Of a stretch of 64,000 nt of DNA, positions 14,513 to 26,557 are shown in pieces. Below the pieces are notes generated by a model. It made no database searches and had not been told where the DNA came from. It saw nothing but the letters and a program-made list of their open reading frames with translations. The position numbers and the translations under genes were made by a program. Source of the stretch: Pratylenchus scribneri (lineage: Eukaryota > Nematoda > Chromadorea > Rhabditida > Pratylenchidae). The stretch spans positions 1-64,000 of the forward strand of contig JAQSEB010000019.1 of NCBI GenBank assembly GCA_030063045.1, read 5' to 3'. The number at the start of each line of letters is the position of its first letter. Position 1 is the stretch's first letter.

Positions 14513-16770
14513 ATGAGCTCCAACACAAGTTTTCAACCCTCTTCAATGGTAAATTTTACTAATTAATTTATTAATTTTAATTTAATAAAAATAATTTTTA
14601 CCTTTATTAATTATAAATTTTAGAATGACATATTGGACTTTTATATGATCTCTCATCTCATAATATTTGTTATTAATTTTTCATTCAACTCCGTTCTCCT
14701 TTATGTAACTGTAACGAACAAGTATGATATTCTTATTTAAATAATATTTGAAATTAATCCTAAAAATTGTGCCAAATGCAATGCCCAATGGCCAAAATAC
14801 ATATTCATATCAAGATACATTAAAATATTCTTTTAGAATGATACAAATATCAAAAAATTCATCTGGATATTTCAAATTTTTTTGTTTGGTTTTATTTGAT
14901 ATTTGGTATTTGTATCAAATTTTTTATTTGTTTATTCCATCTATATCCCTTTTTTTATTTTTAAGCCTAATTTCAATATTTGAACATCACAAAATTTAAG
15001 ATCGCTTAGTGGACATTGTAATATGTTGATCGCATTTGAAGGATTCTTAAATTTGAATCGAGAATTTGTATTTGCTTTCCAAACAGTAAAAGGCATTTTT
15101 GGATCTCTTTTGTTCAAATTTTGTCATTGTTGTGTTTTACAAATATACAATTCATTTTTTACTGATTCCGCAGTGATATGCATGCTTATGATTGCAAGTG
15201 ATCGGACCAGTGCAATAATAGCACCAAATTGGTATGCTCAAATAAATTTATATTGAATATTTGATAAAAATAGAAATGAGTTAATTACTGATGAATTATA
15301 AGGTACAGGAAATGGACACATCGTAAAATGCCCTATTGTTTGATATTCTTAAGCCTTTGTATGGTCAATTATTCCGTACGATTTGCTAGCCATATCAATA
15401 CGATAATTGATGATGGCTTTTCACAAAAGTAACATATTTCTTCTGCAAAAAAATGTAAAATTTTTTAGACAAGTTCTTTGCTATATCACCGCATGCGCCG
15501 GTGATTTTGTCACAAGCTTTTGCCAATATAAAAGTTTAATATTATATGCATTGACAATTTCGGTATATGCCATTTTCTTTGTCACTTATCGATTGCTCAG
15601 ATTGAAAATGATGGTGGATAAAAATAAATTGGCACGAGGTATAAGAAATATTAAATAAAAATATTCCATGCATTGATATTCTCATTAAATTAAAAACATT
15701 TTATATTATTCTAAACATTTAGTTTTCCAAAACATTTTGTTCTAAAAATTTTTACTATTCCGAAATATTTCTTTTTCACAACATTTTCTGTTACCCAAAC
15801 ATTTGTTTTTCAGAATTTTTGCTTTTTAAACAAACTTTTTTTTGAAAACATTTGTTTTTAAAATCATTTAGTGCTTTCGCCTTTCCAAAATGCTTTTTCC
15901 AACATTTTGTGTTTTTAAAACATTTGTTTTTCCGAACATATTTGTGTCCAAAACATTTGTTTTTAAAAACATTTTGTGCTTGCACAAATACTTTGTATTT
16001 TCCAAAACATTTATTTTTCACAACATTTTTTGTTATTCAAACATTTTTTCCAAACATTTTGTATTTTTTCAAAAATTTTTTTACCAAATTTTTGTGAGTT
16101 ATTCCAACATTTTAGATGCTTAATTCTTTATTTTATTTTTAAATTAATTATTCAAAACATTTTGCATTTAAATGATTATGGAACCGTCACACAAACATAG
16201 CATAGCAAGAATTAATGTGTCCCCAATTAATAGGAAAATGAAATGTATTATTTTATTGAGCATATTATAATTTTGGGCATTTATTTAAGCATTTACATTT
16301 TTTCGCTATCTTTATTAAAGAAGTGATTATTGTAAATTAAAATATTTTCTATTTTAGCTGCCCAACATGTGGAACAGCAACACCAAATCACGAGACGTAT
16401 TTACACTGCTTTAATTGCACTTTGTTCAATTTATTGTTTGGGTGTTCTGATGAACCTTTATGCTCTGGCCATCCAAAAGAAATTGATATTCGCTTCTATA
16501 CCTCCGACAGAAGCCTATCATTTAGCAAGCATCTACTCTCTTGTTTATAGCATTATTAATGCAAGTTATGTCCCGATGCTCTTTATATGCAGGTGAAGTT
16601 GAAATTTAATTTAATAAAAATAAAAAAATAACAATAATTTATTTCCGTTTCGTAGTTCGGCATATCGCCAAGCGGCAAAAAATTCATTGAAAATTTTATT
16701 CAAAATTAATTTATCGGATCCCCCAACATTTGTTCGACCCGCTAGAGCTTCATCAGCAATTCGAGCCTAA
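14513..16770 (+). CDS. Seven-transmembrane chemoreceptor, Srsx-like (copy 2)
   Basis: Tandem paralogue of the receptor at 11292-13638 with the same exon order: 14513 (MSSNTSFQPSSM), first-helix exon near 14624-14720 (FSFNSVLLYVTVTNK), helix 2-3 exon near 15001-15232 with IASDRTSAIIAPNWY, exon near 15302-15428, exon near 15470-15640, exon near 16358-16591 (HVEQQHQITRRIYTALIALC) and last exon near 16657, with TAA at 16768-16770. All exons are open and splice phases match copy 1, so it is probably functional. The intron before the HVEQQHQ exon is expanded by a minisatellite where copy 1 has a foldback element instead. The 14721-15000 stretch is intron. Ligand unknown. Confidence 0.8.
15690..16110. 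repeat. Degenerate AACATTTTGT minisatellite in receptor copy 2 intron
   Basis: About a dozen imperfect units, each with a CAAAACATTTTGT or CAAACATTTGTTTTT core, spaced roughly 30 bases apart. The frames through it read as low-complexity Cys/Lys/Phe and are not coding. It lies wholly inside one intron. Confidence 0.75.
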
Positions 16771-17322
16771 TGAAGAATAGAGTATAGATGGTAATCTTTA
16801 AGTATGGTTAAAATGCGGTTTTTGATTTCTTTTTTTCGGTTTTTTGAATAAAAATTCATAATTTCGATTTTAAATTGCATCGCTTTTTCAAACCGAAACC
16901 GACTACGATCTACTCTAATGAAGGATTCTTCTGATTGTATTTTAAAAAGAAGTGGCAGGATTCATTGCATGCCAATGCCAAAAAGAGGAATCCTATTATT
17001 TGACAATTACCGTAATATAGTTCAATTGAGTAGGCACCGATTGTTTTTCCTTTCCATTTGTTTTAAATTGATTATTTAATATTTATCCTATAATTTGTTG
17101 CCCAATTTTCACTAATTTTCAATTCGAATGTTTTATTAATTGTTTTTTAATTAAAGATATAAAGGAATCAAATTGGAAAATATGAATATACATTTGTCTA
17201 ATCTAACTAATCGTTTAAAATATTTTAATTAAAATAGATCAAATTCAAAATTTATTCACTTACTTTTAAATGGGAATAATTGCTAATAAATGACAATTTT
17301 CAACTGTTTGATTTTTTATAAT
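16771..17322. other. Intergenic, no gene seen
   Basis: AT-rich spacer between the plus-strand receptor copy 2 and the convergent minus-strand receptor. It includes a short T-rich stretch with GGTTTTTTG-like words near 16820-16900. No coding frame, RNA gene or clear mobile element was recognised. Confidence 0.5.
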
Positions 17323-20300
17323 TTAAAGGGATTCATTATTAATGGGTAAAATTTGTGTTTTTCTGAATGGCCCAATCAATGTGTCTCTGTATGGACGAAA
17401 TGTCCACAAACTGGTCAATGGGTTCAGCACAGGGAGCCAATGGATCAATGAACTAAGGAAATGAGCATCCAATTTTTTGAAAACACTGAAAACACTACTC
17501 AAATATAGCATTATTAATATTCCATTGAAAATTATTGGGTAGCTCGCCTGAAAAATTTTGATGAATTTAATATTTAATCAAAAATTAAAATGCCATCATT
17601 CGGAATAATGATAAATCCAATATTTTTTTTTTTGACACTAAATAAATTTTTTACTACTAAATCGTTTTGCCCGATAAGCCTTGGTCATAACGAAAGGTTA
17701 GTTAGGATTAGGTTATGAATAAAGATAGATTTAATAATGGATACTAATTTGCATATTTTTGGCTAATAAGAAATCATCGAATTTTCGACATAAAGATTTT
17801 CTTGATTAAAATTATTTTGAATTCCACCCAACTATTAAGATTAGATTTGTTAATGTTTTTTTACATAAATGATGAGATTTGTCGTTAATTGTTTGTTCAT
17901 TTTTTTGAGTCCATCACTCATTGCATGTGAAGCAACAAATTTGACCATTTGTTGGCCACAGAATATAATAATTGAATAACATATCAAATCATATAATATA
18001 AAAAGAATAATTGTCGATATTTTATAAAAATCCTGCAAAAAATTACAATTTTTAATTAATGCCGAAATTTTGATTAAAAATTTTAATTATTTAAATTAAA
18101 ATTTGTTACTTTTCCCAACAATTTGAATAACTTATTTCATTCTTAATTTAATAAATATTTAGAATAATTTTTTTTTAATTTTGATTAAAACAAACATCCA
18201 ATTGTAAAAGAATATAAATGAGATCTTGCTGGGTAAAGTCTGACAATAAGGAAGAAAATTTCTCAATTTCATTTGTATTCATCAAAGGAAAAGAAAATGC
18301 AAAATTCTCCGGGAATAATGCCGTCAAAAGTGCCACAATGAATGGAATGGACAATAATAACAAATAACGTTTTAAATTAATATTAATATTGCTGTATTAA
18401 ATATTAAAAATAATTCTTAAAAATATATAAAATATATAAAAGAAATTTGATTAATATTTATGTCCAGGGCTGCCATAATACCGGGGAAACCCGGCATTTC
18501 CCGGGTTTTTGATGTCCCGGCCGGGGTTTTGCCGGGGTTTTGAAAGTGCCGGGTTTTTTGCCGGGTTTTTCATATTTTGCCGGGTTTTGCCATGTTTTTA
18601 AATTTTTAGCTAAATTTTTCGCTGCGCGGCCATTTTTGGGTCTAATTTTTCGCTGCGCGGCCATTTTTGGGTCTAATTTTTCGCTGCGCGGCCATTTTTG
18701 GGTCTAATTTTTCGCTGCGCGGCCATTTTTGGGTCTAATTTTTCGCTGCGCGGCCATCTTTGGGTCTAATTTTTCGCTGCGCGGCCATCTTTGGGTCTAA
18801 TTTTTCGCTGCGCGGCCATTTTTGGGTCTAATTTTTCGCTGCGCGGCCATTTTTAGCTAATTTTTCTTCCAATCAGGGCCCATTTTTAGCTATTTTTTCT
18901 CCCTATCAGGGCTTTTTTAGCTACTTTTTCTACCTATCAAGGCCATTTTTAGCTAATTTTTTTCCTTCCTTCGCGGCTTTTTCTGGCTAAACTTTTTGAC
19001 GGCAGACCGATTTTTAAAGCTTATGATATCTTTATTTCATAACGCACATGCTCAAAAAGTCAATTAAAAATATGCTCAAAAAGTCAATTAAAAATATAAA
19101 TCTGAAGTAGAAAATTTTTACAAGCTTTTACTAAATTGCATTTTAACACGTTTTAAAAGATGCCGGGTTTTTACCGGGGTTTTGAAAATTTTTGCCGGAG
19201 TTTTGCCGGGTTTTTAGACCCGAATGCCGGGGTTTTGACTTTTGGAGATGGCACCCCTGTTTATGTCAAAAAAATTTGTAATTAAATGAATTTTGATGCT
19301 TGATTAAATATTAATATTAATGATTTGTTAATTTAATTTCTCATTTAATTATTTTTTTAAAATATTTGTTTTTGTTCTTAAAACTTGTTCCTAATTAATA
19401 ATTTAACTTAATTTAAAAAAAATTAAAAAAGACCGATTCAAAGATAAATATCTATAGAGAAATTGGATGGCAATGGCAGAAACATCGAAATTGTAAAGAA
19501 AATGCCAACAAATAAACATTGTGAGCAGTGCATTTGGATGATTATTATTCAATTGAATCAAATTGGATGAAAGCAAATATCCATCAAAAATGATCAGAAT
19601 TTTATTATCAAGAAAACATACAAACTGAAATTTGGAATTAAATAGAAAAAAATTAAATTAATTAAAATATACATTGCGGGCAATCTAGGAAATTGATCAT
19701 TTCCGGAATTGCCCAGGCCTTATTCAGCAGCTGAGAAATTTTGGAAATCTCGGTTTCTATGTGTCCTACATTCACGAGAATGGACTCGTTCAAATTAGCA
19801 TAGTCGATTTGTTTATGAAATCTCCATTCAAACGAGTATTCAGGCGTATTTAAAAGTTATTAAACCAAAACTGGTTTGAGCTTAAACAATCGTCCAGCTT
19901 TTTAAGACTAACTTTTACCAGTCTGAAATTGAAATTTCATAGAATAAATTGGAGCCTATTTTTAAATCTGTTGAAAGTCTAGAAGCCGAGATTTCCAAAT
20001 TGGCCAAACTAATAAAAGGCTGAGCGTAATTCATGAATGACCCAATTTTCAAGATTACCCCTAACATACATATCTGAGAGACCAAATTAAAATTGTTTAC
20101 TACATTTTTGCTCATAGATTGCACATTTAACTAATGATTAAAAAAACTCACTGGCATTCCAAAAAGATTCACAACGAGTATAAGAATGTCCAAAATGCAT
20201 GTTTGGAGTAATATTCGACTATGTAGCCACATTTCCTTGGGCGTCTGACGAAGAATGAGCCAAATTAATGTGAAATTGAGTAGAAAACCAAGGGGAGGAA

Positions 20301-20346
20301 TAATTAGGGAAGTCCAGCGATAATAAGGAATCATCCAGAGACTCAT
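17323..20346 (-). CDS. Seven-transmembrane chemoreceptor, Str/Srd-like
   Basis: Predicted nematode chemoreceptor on the minus strand. Recognised exons: 20346-20152 (SLIIPPLGFLLNFTLIWLIL, typical first helix, then second helix); 19620-19440 (ending AIAIQFLYRYLSLNR, the helix-3 signature of the Str/Srh/Srd superfamily); about 18385-18170 (LLLSIPFIVALLTALFPEN); about 18040-17860 (ISTIILFILYDLICYSIIIF); and about 17550-17323 (LPVLNPLTSLWTFRPYRDTL, the helix-7 NP and YR tail, TAA at 17323-17325). Between 20150 and 19620 two further open stretches (20100-19920 and about 19900-19675) may be extra exons, but they do not look like helices. A hAT-like element occupies the intron at 18465-19259. The true start may be upstream, because an acceptor TTTGACAG directly precedes the first ATG. 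Confidence 0.65.
18465..19259. mobile_element. Non-autonomous hAT-like element with 8-bp target duplication
   Basis: Seen directly: CAGGGCTGCCAT at the left end and, inverted, CAGGGGTGCCAT at the right end (one mismatch in 12), flanked on both sides by TTTATGTC (18457-18464 and 19260-19267). CAGGG ends with 8-bp duplications are typical of the hAT superfamily. No transposase frame is present. Both ends carry inverted CCGGGTTTT/CCGGGGTTTT arrays, much richer in G+C than the surroundings, and the interior holds a 31-bp tandem repeat. It sits in an intron of the minus-strand receptor gene. Confidence 0.93.
18607..18855. repeat. 31-bp tandem repeat inside the hAT-like element
   Basis: About eight near-identical copies of a 31-base unit with core CGCTGCGCGGCCATTTTTGG. 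The units then degrade to the right (to about 18990) into diverged relatives with CTATCAGGGC. A few copies share a T-to-C change, so neighbouring units were amplified together. Confidence 0.9.
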
Positions 20347-22360
20347 CTGTCAAATTTGTTGGATTTTGTTCACTATATATTTATTTTGCTATTAAAAAGA
20401 AATAAAAATTTTTAATTATCTCACTTGTTATTTTTTTTACCCATTTTGTGGCCAAAAATTGTGCTCACTTGTTGGATTAAAAAATTTGTAATTTGATGTA
20501 TTCATTTTGGTTGGATTAGAAGTTTATAATTGTGACAGGGTGGGTAAATATTAAATAAGCCAGACAATTATTTTTGCAACAGAGAAAAGTCACAGATATA
20601 TTTTTTAATTAACTCAATCGATATATTTGCAATTAAAATATGAAAAGAGAAATATATAAAAGAAACATTTTTAATTATCGCACTTATTCGGGAATCGGGA
20701 TATTTGCTGAATTTGATGATTTTTTTATTAAATAGTCTGGTAATTTCCTAGTATACACTAATTGTTGACTACTTTTCTGCAATTTTAAATGACATTTACT
20801 TTTGTGGTTGGCAGCACTCGAAAATTATGGCGAATTTTTCGGGAAACATAAAAGAAACATTTTTAATTATTGCAATTATTTGGATATTTCTCGAATTCTG
20901 ATGATTTTTTAATAGTCTGGTAAATTTGATTCCCATAATTTTCTAATTGTTGAAAAGTTTTCCGCAATTTTAAATAACATTTAGAATATTTGTTGGTATA
21001 GGCGGCAAAAATTTACTTTGGTGGTTGAAGGCAGCTGAAAATTATGGCAATTTTTTCACCATATTAGACGCTGGCAAAAATTGCCAAATTAAATTTATTC
21101 ATATCATATCACACTTTTCATTAATAATTTAATTTATAATTTGGCTGATTTTTTGGAAAAATATTTTACCAAACAAACCAAAAACTTTGAAACTTAATTA
21201 AATATAAAATCATTCTCGAATATTTATTCGGAAGTTTGGCAATAATAACAAATGAAATAATGAAAATATTAAATTAATTTTTCACTAGAGCTTTGACGAA
21301 GGGTTTTGATTGGGATTCCTCTTCTGAAAATTTTTTTGTGGAGAAGGGAAATTGTATAAATTCGGAATACGCATCCAAAATATAGTGAATATATAATATT
21401 TTTTAATTTATTTTCTTTAATTTCTTCTTCTAATGCCAATTGATCCAATTCTATATTGGGTTTCATTCTCTGTTGGATTTGTTTTCAATTGTTTCCTCAT
21501 CTTTTAGTCATGTCATTATAAAAACATTTTTGTTTGTTAGTTCTTGGTTACCGACACTTCTTATTAGTTCAATATTAAAAATACCATTTTTCGTATAATT
21601 TAACAATTGGCAAAATTGTCCAAGGGGCCAATGCCCCAATTTTATATTATTGTAGGTTTTTGAAAGTAAAAAAAATAAATATTAATTTTCAGCCACGATT
21701 ATCGAAAGGAAATTTAAAAAAGAATTTGAAAATATTTTAAAATATTTAAAAAAATTAAGAAAATTTGCAAAATTCAACAAACCGATTCGAAATACAAAGA
21801 GAATATTCGATCAATTATTATGAATAATTTTAATTTTACACCAAATTCCATTTGATAAAAATTATTAAATTTTAACAAATAATTCTTCATAAATATTTTT
21901 TAATATAAATCCTGAATAAAATTTTACCAAAACAGAAATTTATCCAAAAATTTATTTTATTATTCATTTTGAATATGTTGTGGTTTTTGGCTTGAACAAA
22001 TCGTCAAAGAAATTGTCGAAAGGACGGAGAATGATTAATTTGGTTGGAAATTAGCGATTGTTTTTCTTTTTTTTTTGTTTCCTTCATTTTCATGGATGGT
22101 ATTTTGTTAAGCAAAAACAGTTGAATTGAATGAATCAAATCGAGATTCGGGAAATGTCAGTCCTCAGATTTAAGCTCTGAAATGATGGCAAATAATGCTT
22201 TTAAAACCTTTTTGAATTTATGCTTTTTCTCTTGGTTTTACGAGTCATTCTTCCTCTATAAATTATTTTTTATTTCTTTTTTAAATAAAATTGCCCAGTG
22301 GAATAAATTTCCCATTTAAAAACAGGTTCAAAAAAGCTGTATATCAATTTAAAAACAGCA
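20347..22360. other. Intergenic, with a diverged direct duplication
   Basis: No gene could be supported. Two diverged direct copies of about 190 bp are visible, starting near 20660 and 20848. Both begin AAAGAAACATTTTTAATTAT and share ATTTGATGATTTTTT-like and AATAGTCTGGTAA words. The rest is AT-rich. The last 300 bases resemble the upstream regions of the other small membrane-protein genes and probably hold the promoter of the gene at 22361. Confidence 0.5.
22120..22360 (+). promoter_or_regulatory. Conserved upstream block of the small membrane-protein family (copy 1)
   Basis: Shared with the sequences before the other family members near 27010-27150, 28720-28860 and 32060-32260. Common words include GAATCAAATCGAGA/CGGGAAA-ATGTC, GGCAAATAATG, GAATTTATGCTTTTT and CATTCTTCCT. 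Conservation outside coding sequence could be promoter function or merely the extent of the duplicated unit; the sequence alone does not separate these. Confidence 0.45.
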
Positions 22361-23244
22361 ATGATTATTGTCACAAAATTGCACATTGCTCTGTTGATTA
22401 TGCCTTTGGCCGTGGCAATGACATCATCATTTTCCATTGACGGAATGGATAAGGAAAACATTCTTGATGAGCATGGGGTATAAACAATTTTTAAAATTTA
22501 TTCAACATTCTTTAATTTCAGAATATAAATGTGGAATATTTGGATGCTATTTTGGACAGCGAAATCATCGAGCAACAAATTTGTCCCGAACTCAAATGGG
22601 AATCGCGGGCATTTCTTAAGAAAACTCCAAATTTTTGGAAGGAACTGGATCAACTACTTCCCCTGGCTGCAAAATTCATGGGTAAATGTGAAAACGGATT
22701 GGACTCGGATGATGAAGATGTAAGTCGAATTTGGAACTTAGCCATAATTTTAAAAAAAAATAAAAATATTTTTTATTACTTTTAAATTAAATAATATTTA
22801 AAAATGAATTTTATTGAAAGCTCACTTAATTTTCCGATTTAATTAAATTTAAATACTATTTAAAATTGAATTTATAATTTAAATACTATTTAAAATTGAA
22901 TTTATGAAAATCCTAAAATTTATCGCCTTTTATAAGCAATGTAAAAATTTTGGGAATGCGATTTAAATTCAAATTAAAATTTTAATACACATACACAAAA
23001 TTTAATATAATTTTTTTCCAAAATTACAGGTGAAACCTCTATTTGAATTTTTCAGTGATTCACTGGAATGCATATCTTCTAGCCGCCATACCAATAAATG
23101 GATGGTAAATTCAATTAAATTCACAATTAAAAAGTGAAATTTTAAATTCATTCACAGATTGTGGCCATCGTTTTCATTGTGGCTTTCATCATAACATTGG
23201 TTGCATTGGTGGCAATGATCATGCTTCGCGTTGTCCGAAAATGA
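22361..23244 (+). CDS. Small type I membrane protein, family copy 1 (unrecognised family)
   Basis: Four exons with canonical junctions: 22361-22477, 22522-22719, 23030-23104 and 23158-23244, all in phase 0. The product is about 158 residues: an N-terminal signal peptide (MIIVTKLHIALLIMPLAVAM), an extracellular or lumenal acidic domain with spaced Cys (QQICPEL, GKCENGLDSDDED, LECISS), one C-terminal transmembrane helix (IVAIVFIVAFIITLVALVAM) and a short basic cytosolic tail (RVVRK). Function is not recognised. This is the only member of the local family in which every splice site is intact, so it may be the best functional reference. Paralogues follow at 27670, 29363 and 32509. Confidence 0.85.
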
Positions 23245-24599
23245 TTGACAAAATGGTCAATTGAATTACTAAAGAAATGATAAAGAAATTATATTTTGAT
23301 AAATTTGATAAATTTGATAAGTTTTTCATTTTCGAATTGAATAATAAAAAAACAAATTTGTTTTTGACTTTAAAAGGCTTTTCAATTTGATATTTACTAT
23401 TCATGTTTCCTCTATTAAGAAGCACCGGGGCTTATAAATTTCAATGGCACGAAAATGGGCAAAATTTGGGGTCTAAAACTCTGTTATTTTTCGACTTTTT
23501 TGAACAAACTATAGGGTTTTTAATAAAGCCAATGACACTAAAAATGCAATATATAAAGTGATTAAAAAAATTCATCTTGCCAAGAGAAATGCCTCAAACT
23601 CGAGGAAGTTGGTACTTCTAATAGAGGAAGGGAGCTTCTAATAGAGAAAATATGGTAGATGATTTTTGTTCGAAATGATGCAAAAATTATTTACTAATCT
23701 AAATCTATTCTAATTTTTAATTCGGATTTGTATTTAATTAATTAATAGAAATGCTTTCTATATTCATTTCAAAATAAAGTTTTTAATCACCGAATTAAAA
23801 TCGATTCGACTAAAATCAGCACGATCGATGCTGGCATTTTGGCCAATCAATCGATTTATTCAGTCGATTATATTGATTTATGTGTGAAGTGCCCCTCCAA
23901 TATTCCCTATATTTTAGCTGGAATGGAATTTTGAGGTGATCTGCTGAAGGAAAAAGGGGTAGGGGAAAGCTGGTTTTGAGAATTCATTACATTATTTTTG
24001 AGTTCAATGCCCAAAAAATGCATTAAAAAATAAAATAAAATTTTTTAAAAATTTGAAGAAATTTTCGAACAACCAATGTCAAAGCTAATTATTCCATTGA
24101 TAATTTTATTAATTTTATTTTTCTCATTTGCAAATACAACGAAATCTGTACAATCACAATCATTTCTGATTGCCAATGGCGCAAAGATGAAAAATCGATG
24201 TGATTTTTTTGTAAAATAAAATAATTTTATTTACTAAAAAATTCTCAAATTTATTCATTTAATTTAATTTTTAACATCTCAGCATCTATCCACAATTCAT
24301 TGTCTGGCGGCAACAAATCATTTGGTGCAGCGTTGAAAGCAAATGCACATTTGCCAAGCAGCATTTCATTCCACAACAAATTCCAGCAGGATCTTTTGCC
24401 CCGTTTTATGGCTAAAGTGGACAATATCCATCATCAGAATCCCCAAAGCCGAGTCATTTTGAAGGTTTTTGGCATTCTTAAGGGCAAATATTTAAAAATA
24501 AATTATTTGGCAATTTTATTTTTAATTTATAAAATTTTCTGTCTGATGAAGAAAAATTCCTTGCGCCTGAAGGAAAATTATATAATTCAGTGGGAAACG
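23245..24599. other. Mostly intergenic, with a possible short secreted-peptide gene at 24075
   Basis: A frame from 24075 opens with a good signal-peptide-like stretch (MSKLIIPLIILLILFFSFAN) and runs to a possible donor near 24212. A possible second exon starts near 24282, but the phase predicted from the donor gives an early stop, while a different frame stays open to about 24480. The gene is therefore doubtful. A pair of inverted words (CTCTATTAAGAAGC near 23410 and GCTTCTAATAGAG near 23632) may mark a decayed mobile element. Confidence 0.3.
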
Positions 24600-24940
24600 G
24601 TCAACTGGGCGACATCTCAATTGGGCGACGTCACTTGTAGCTCATTAAGGATGAAACCGATTTAGATGATTTTGATGTCAAATTAATGAGCTCACTTTTG
24701 GCTATCGATAAATATAAGAATTATTGGGTTTGGATAAGATTTGGTGGAATTTTATTAAAAAATGTGCAAGTTTATAATATTGGCTTTTTAATGTTTTTAT
24801 GTAGAATTTCTATCGGTAATTTTGAACCAAACTAAATAAATCAATCGATAGCCAGAAGTAAGCTCTTATTTTAAATCAAAATCATCATTATCGGTTTCGT
24901 CCTTAATGAATTAAGAGTGCCATCGCCCAGTTGAATGAAT
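24600..24940. mobile_element. Foldback element
   Basis: A palindromic element with arms of about 100 bases. The left arm runs from CAATTGGGCGACGTCAC through GATGAAACCGATTTAGATG to TTTTGGCTATCGAT; the right arm shows the inverted series ATCGATAGCCAGAAG, CATTATCGGTTTCGTCC and GCCATCGCCCAGTTG. There is also a direct repeat of the GGGCGAC word at the left edge. No coding capacity. The open frame that enters it from the left is probably spurious. Confidence 0.75.
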
Positions 24941-24970
24941 ATTTGACTTTTAATTTTAAATTAAAAAAAA

Positions 24971-25324
24971 ATGAAGGAGAATGACAAATGGCGGTTGCGT
25001 GTAATGGCTGATGGCCCCTCGGAACCTGATTCTGATGGTAATGGCCATTCAAATGATGCCAATGCCAATTCAATCAATGAAGAAGAGGATGATGAATTGA
25101 CTAAGGCATTAAAAGCGGAATTGGCAGAAAAATTTGTGAACAAATTGGATGAAATCAAAAATGAATGGTTGCGCAATGAAGTTTTGAGAAAAATGTTTGA
25201 GAAGAGAAAGGAGGATTATATAATAAATGCAATTCATTTGTTGAGTTCAGTGGCTTTGGTCAGCGGATTGGGAATAATAACTTATGAGAAGTTGGTCAAA
25301 ATTGGGGTTTATTTTTGGCTTTAA
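24971..25324 (+). CDS. Unrecognised small protein with C-terminal hydrophobic segment
   Basis: A single open frame of 117 residues from an ATG directly after the foldback element. The first 45 residues are polar and acidic (DGNGHSNDANANSINEEEDD). A charged helical middle follows (ALKAELAEKFVNKLDEIKNE, RKMFEKRKEDY), then a hydrophobic stretch near residues 88-105 (LLSSVALVSGLGIIT). This suggests a tail-anchored or single-pass membrane protein, by inference only. It may instead be the first exon of a longer gene continuing to the next frame at 25866. No family was recognised. Confidence 0.5.
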   Translation: MKENDKWRLRVMADGPSEPDSDGNGHSNDANANSINEEEDDELTKALKAELAEKFVNKLDEIKNEWLRNEVLRKMFEKRKEDYIINAIHLLSSVALVSGLGIITYEKLVKIGVYFWL

Positions 25325-25434
25325 CGGGCACATCATTTAGTCGCACCAACTTGATAATGTTTAAAATAACACATCAAGAACTAAACCTAAATTTTTTAAC
25401 CAAAATTTTTTTATATCAAGTCAAAGAGCTTTTA

Positions 25435-25731
25435 TATTATTGGGGCGGGGTGAGACTGGTGGGTGAGGAATGGCGAAGAAGAAGATGATGATGAAGACGA
25501 TGAGGATGAAGACGAAGCTAATGAAGAGATTGATGAAGATGATCCATCTCTTCTTCATCATCATCTTCTTCTTCATTTTTTTCTTCATCCTCCTCATCAT
25601 CATTTCTTCTTCTTCATCATCTTCTTCATCATGAATCTTCTTCAACAACATCTTCTTCTTCCTCCTTCATTTTCATCATCTTCTTCTTTTTCGCCGTTCC
25701 CCACCTCTTCCTCCCGCCCCCCTCCATAATA
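25435..25731. mobile_element. (GAA/GAT)-rich foldback element
   Basis: The left half reads GGGGCGGGGTGAGACTGGTG, then GAAGAAGAAGATGATGATGA; the right half is its approximate inverse, with TTCTTCTTCATCATCTTCTT and then CCCCACC and CCTCCCGCCCCCCTCC. The layout (G-rich ends, purine triplet core on one strand, pyrimidine on the other) resembles the larger element at 58455-59396. Open frames through it are low-complexity artefacts. No clean target duplication was found. Confidence 0.65.
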
Positions 25732-25865
25732 GCAAATTACCATCTAATGATATAAATTTTATTTAAAATTGATTAAGAAATGTTGGGAAAATATTCATTT
25801 ATTATTTACACTTCCACAGAACCCTAGGCTTTATCAGGGCACTGGCCATTATAGAACATATTTCC

Positions 25866-26557
25866 ATGGCGGAATATTACCTTTCCGTAGTGGAAGGCTT
25901 TATCAAGGAATGCCAAATAAAAAAAGGGTCAAAATTGACGAAATTGACGCCAAAGGAAGTCAAAGAATGTCTTCTGTCGAATCTTCATTTGGATTTATTG
26001 AAAGACGAATTCCTAGACATTCTTGGCATTCATGAAAATGGAAATGAAAAAACAATTCAAATAGAAGTCGAGGAAAAATTTGCCGCCATAAATTTGGAGT
26101 TGGAAAAGGCAAGGCCATTTTTGCGAGCATTGAAACCGGTCGTCAAATATGATAACGAAGCTAAGTTGGCACGAGGACGGCTCACAAAAACCTATAATTG
26201 TACGTTTTTTAAATCCATAAATGAGATGCTTAAACACATGCCAATAAATTTGGGGCATATATTCATTTTTGCATATACAAATGGCAATTTTTGTATACTT
26301 TTTTCAAGGCATCTTAAATTATGGATAATAAAAAATTTAAGCTTAAAATTAATCTTTTTGTCAATATTTTTTTATTCGATTTACCATTTGGTCATAAAAT
26401 TTTATTTTTACCATCATTGGATGTTTTATGAAATTAAAAATTTGTAAATATATTAATCTTTTTTTTTTAAATTTTTCTTTTTGCAAAAGTGATGTATCGA
26501 CTCAAATCCCTTCTAAATATTTGCGACTATTTCCAAGGATGGAAAGAGGAATATTAA
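25866..26557 (+). CDS. Unrecognised helical protein, two or more exons
   Basis: The frame starting MAEYYLSVVEGFIKECQIKK is open to a strong donor (GTACGT) near 26199. The next exon starts after TTTGCAAAAG near 26490, reads MYRLKSLLNICDYFQGWKEE and stops at 26555-26557. Frame is kept across the join. The product is about 135 residues, charged and helical, with no signal peptide or membrane segment. The frame is open upstream of this ATG to an acceptor (CTTCCACAG) near 25820, so an earlier exon is possible, perhaps the gene at 24971. No family recognised. Confidence 0.55.

Noticed and set aside
15791..16200. Cys/Lys- and Phe-rich frames on both strands
   Set aside because: They are translations of the AACATTTTGT minisatellite within a receptor intron.
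21269..21466. 65-codon minus-strand open frame
   Set aside because: No recognisable feature, no matching exon nearby, AT-rich context; chance opening is sufficient.
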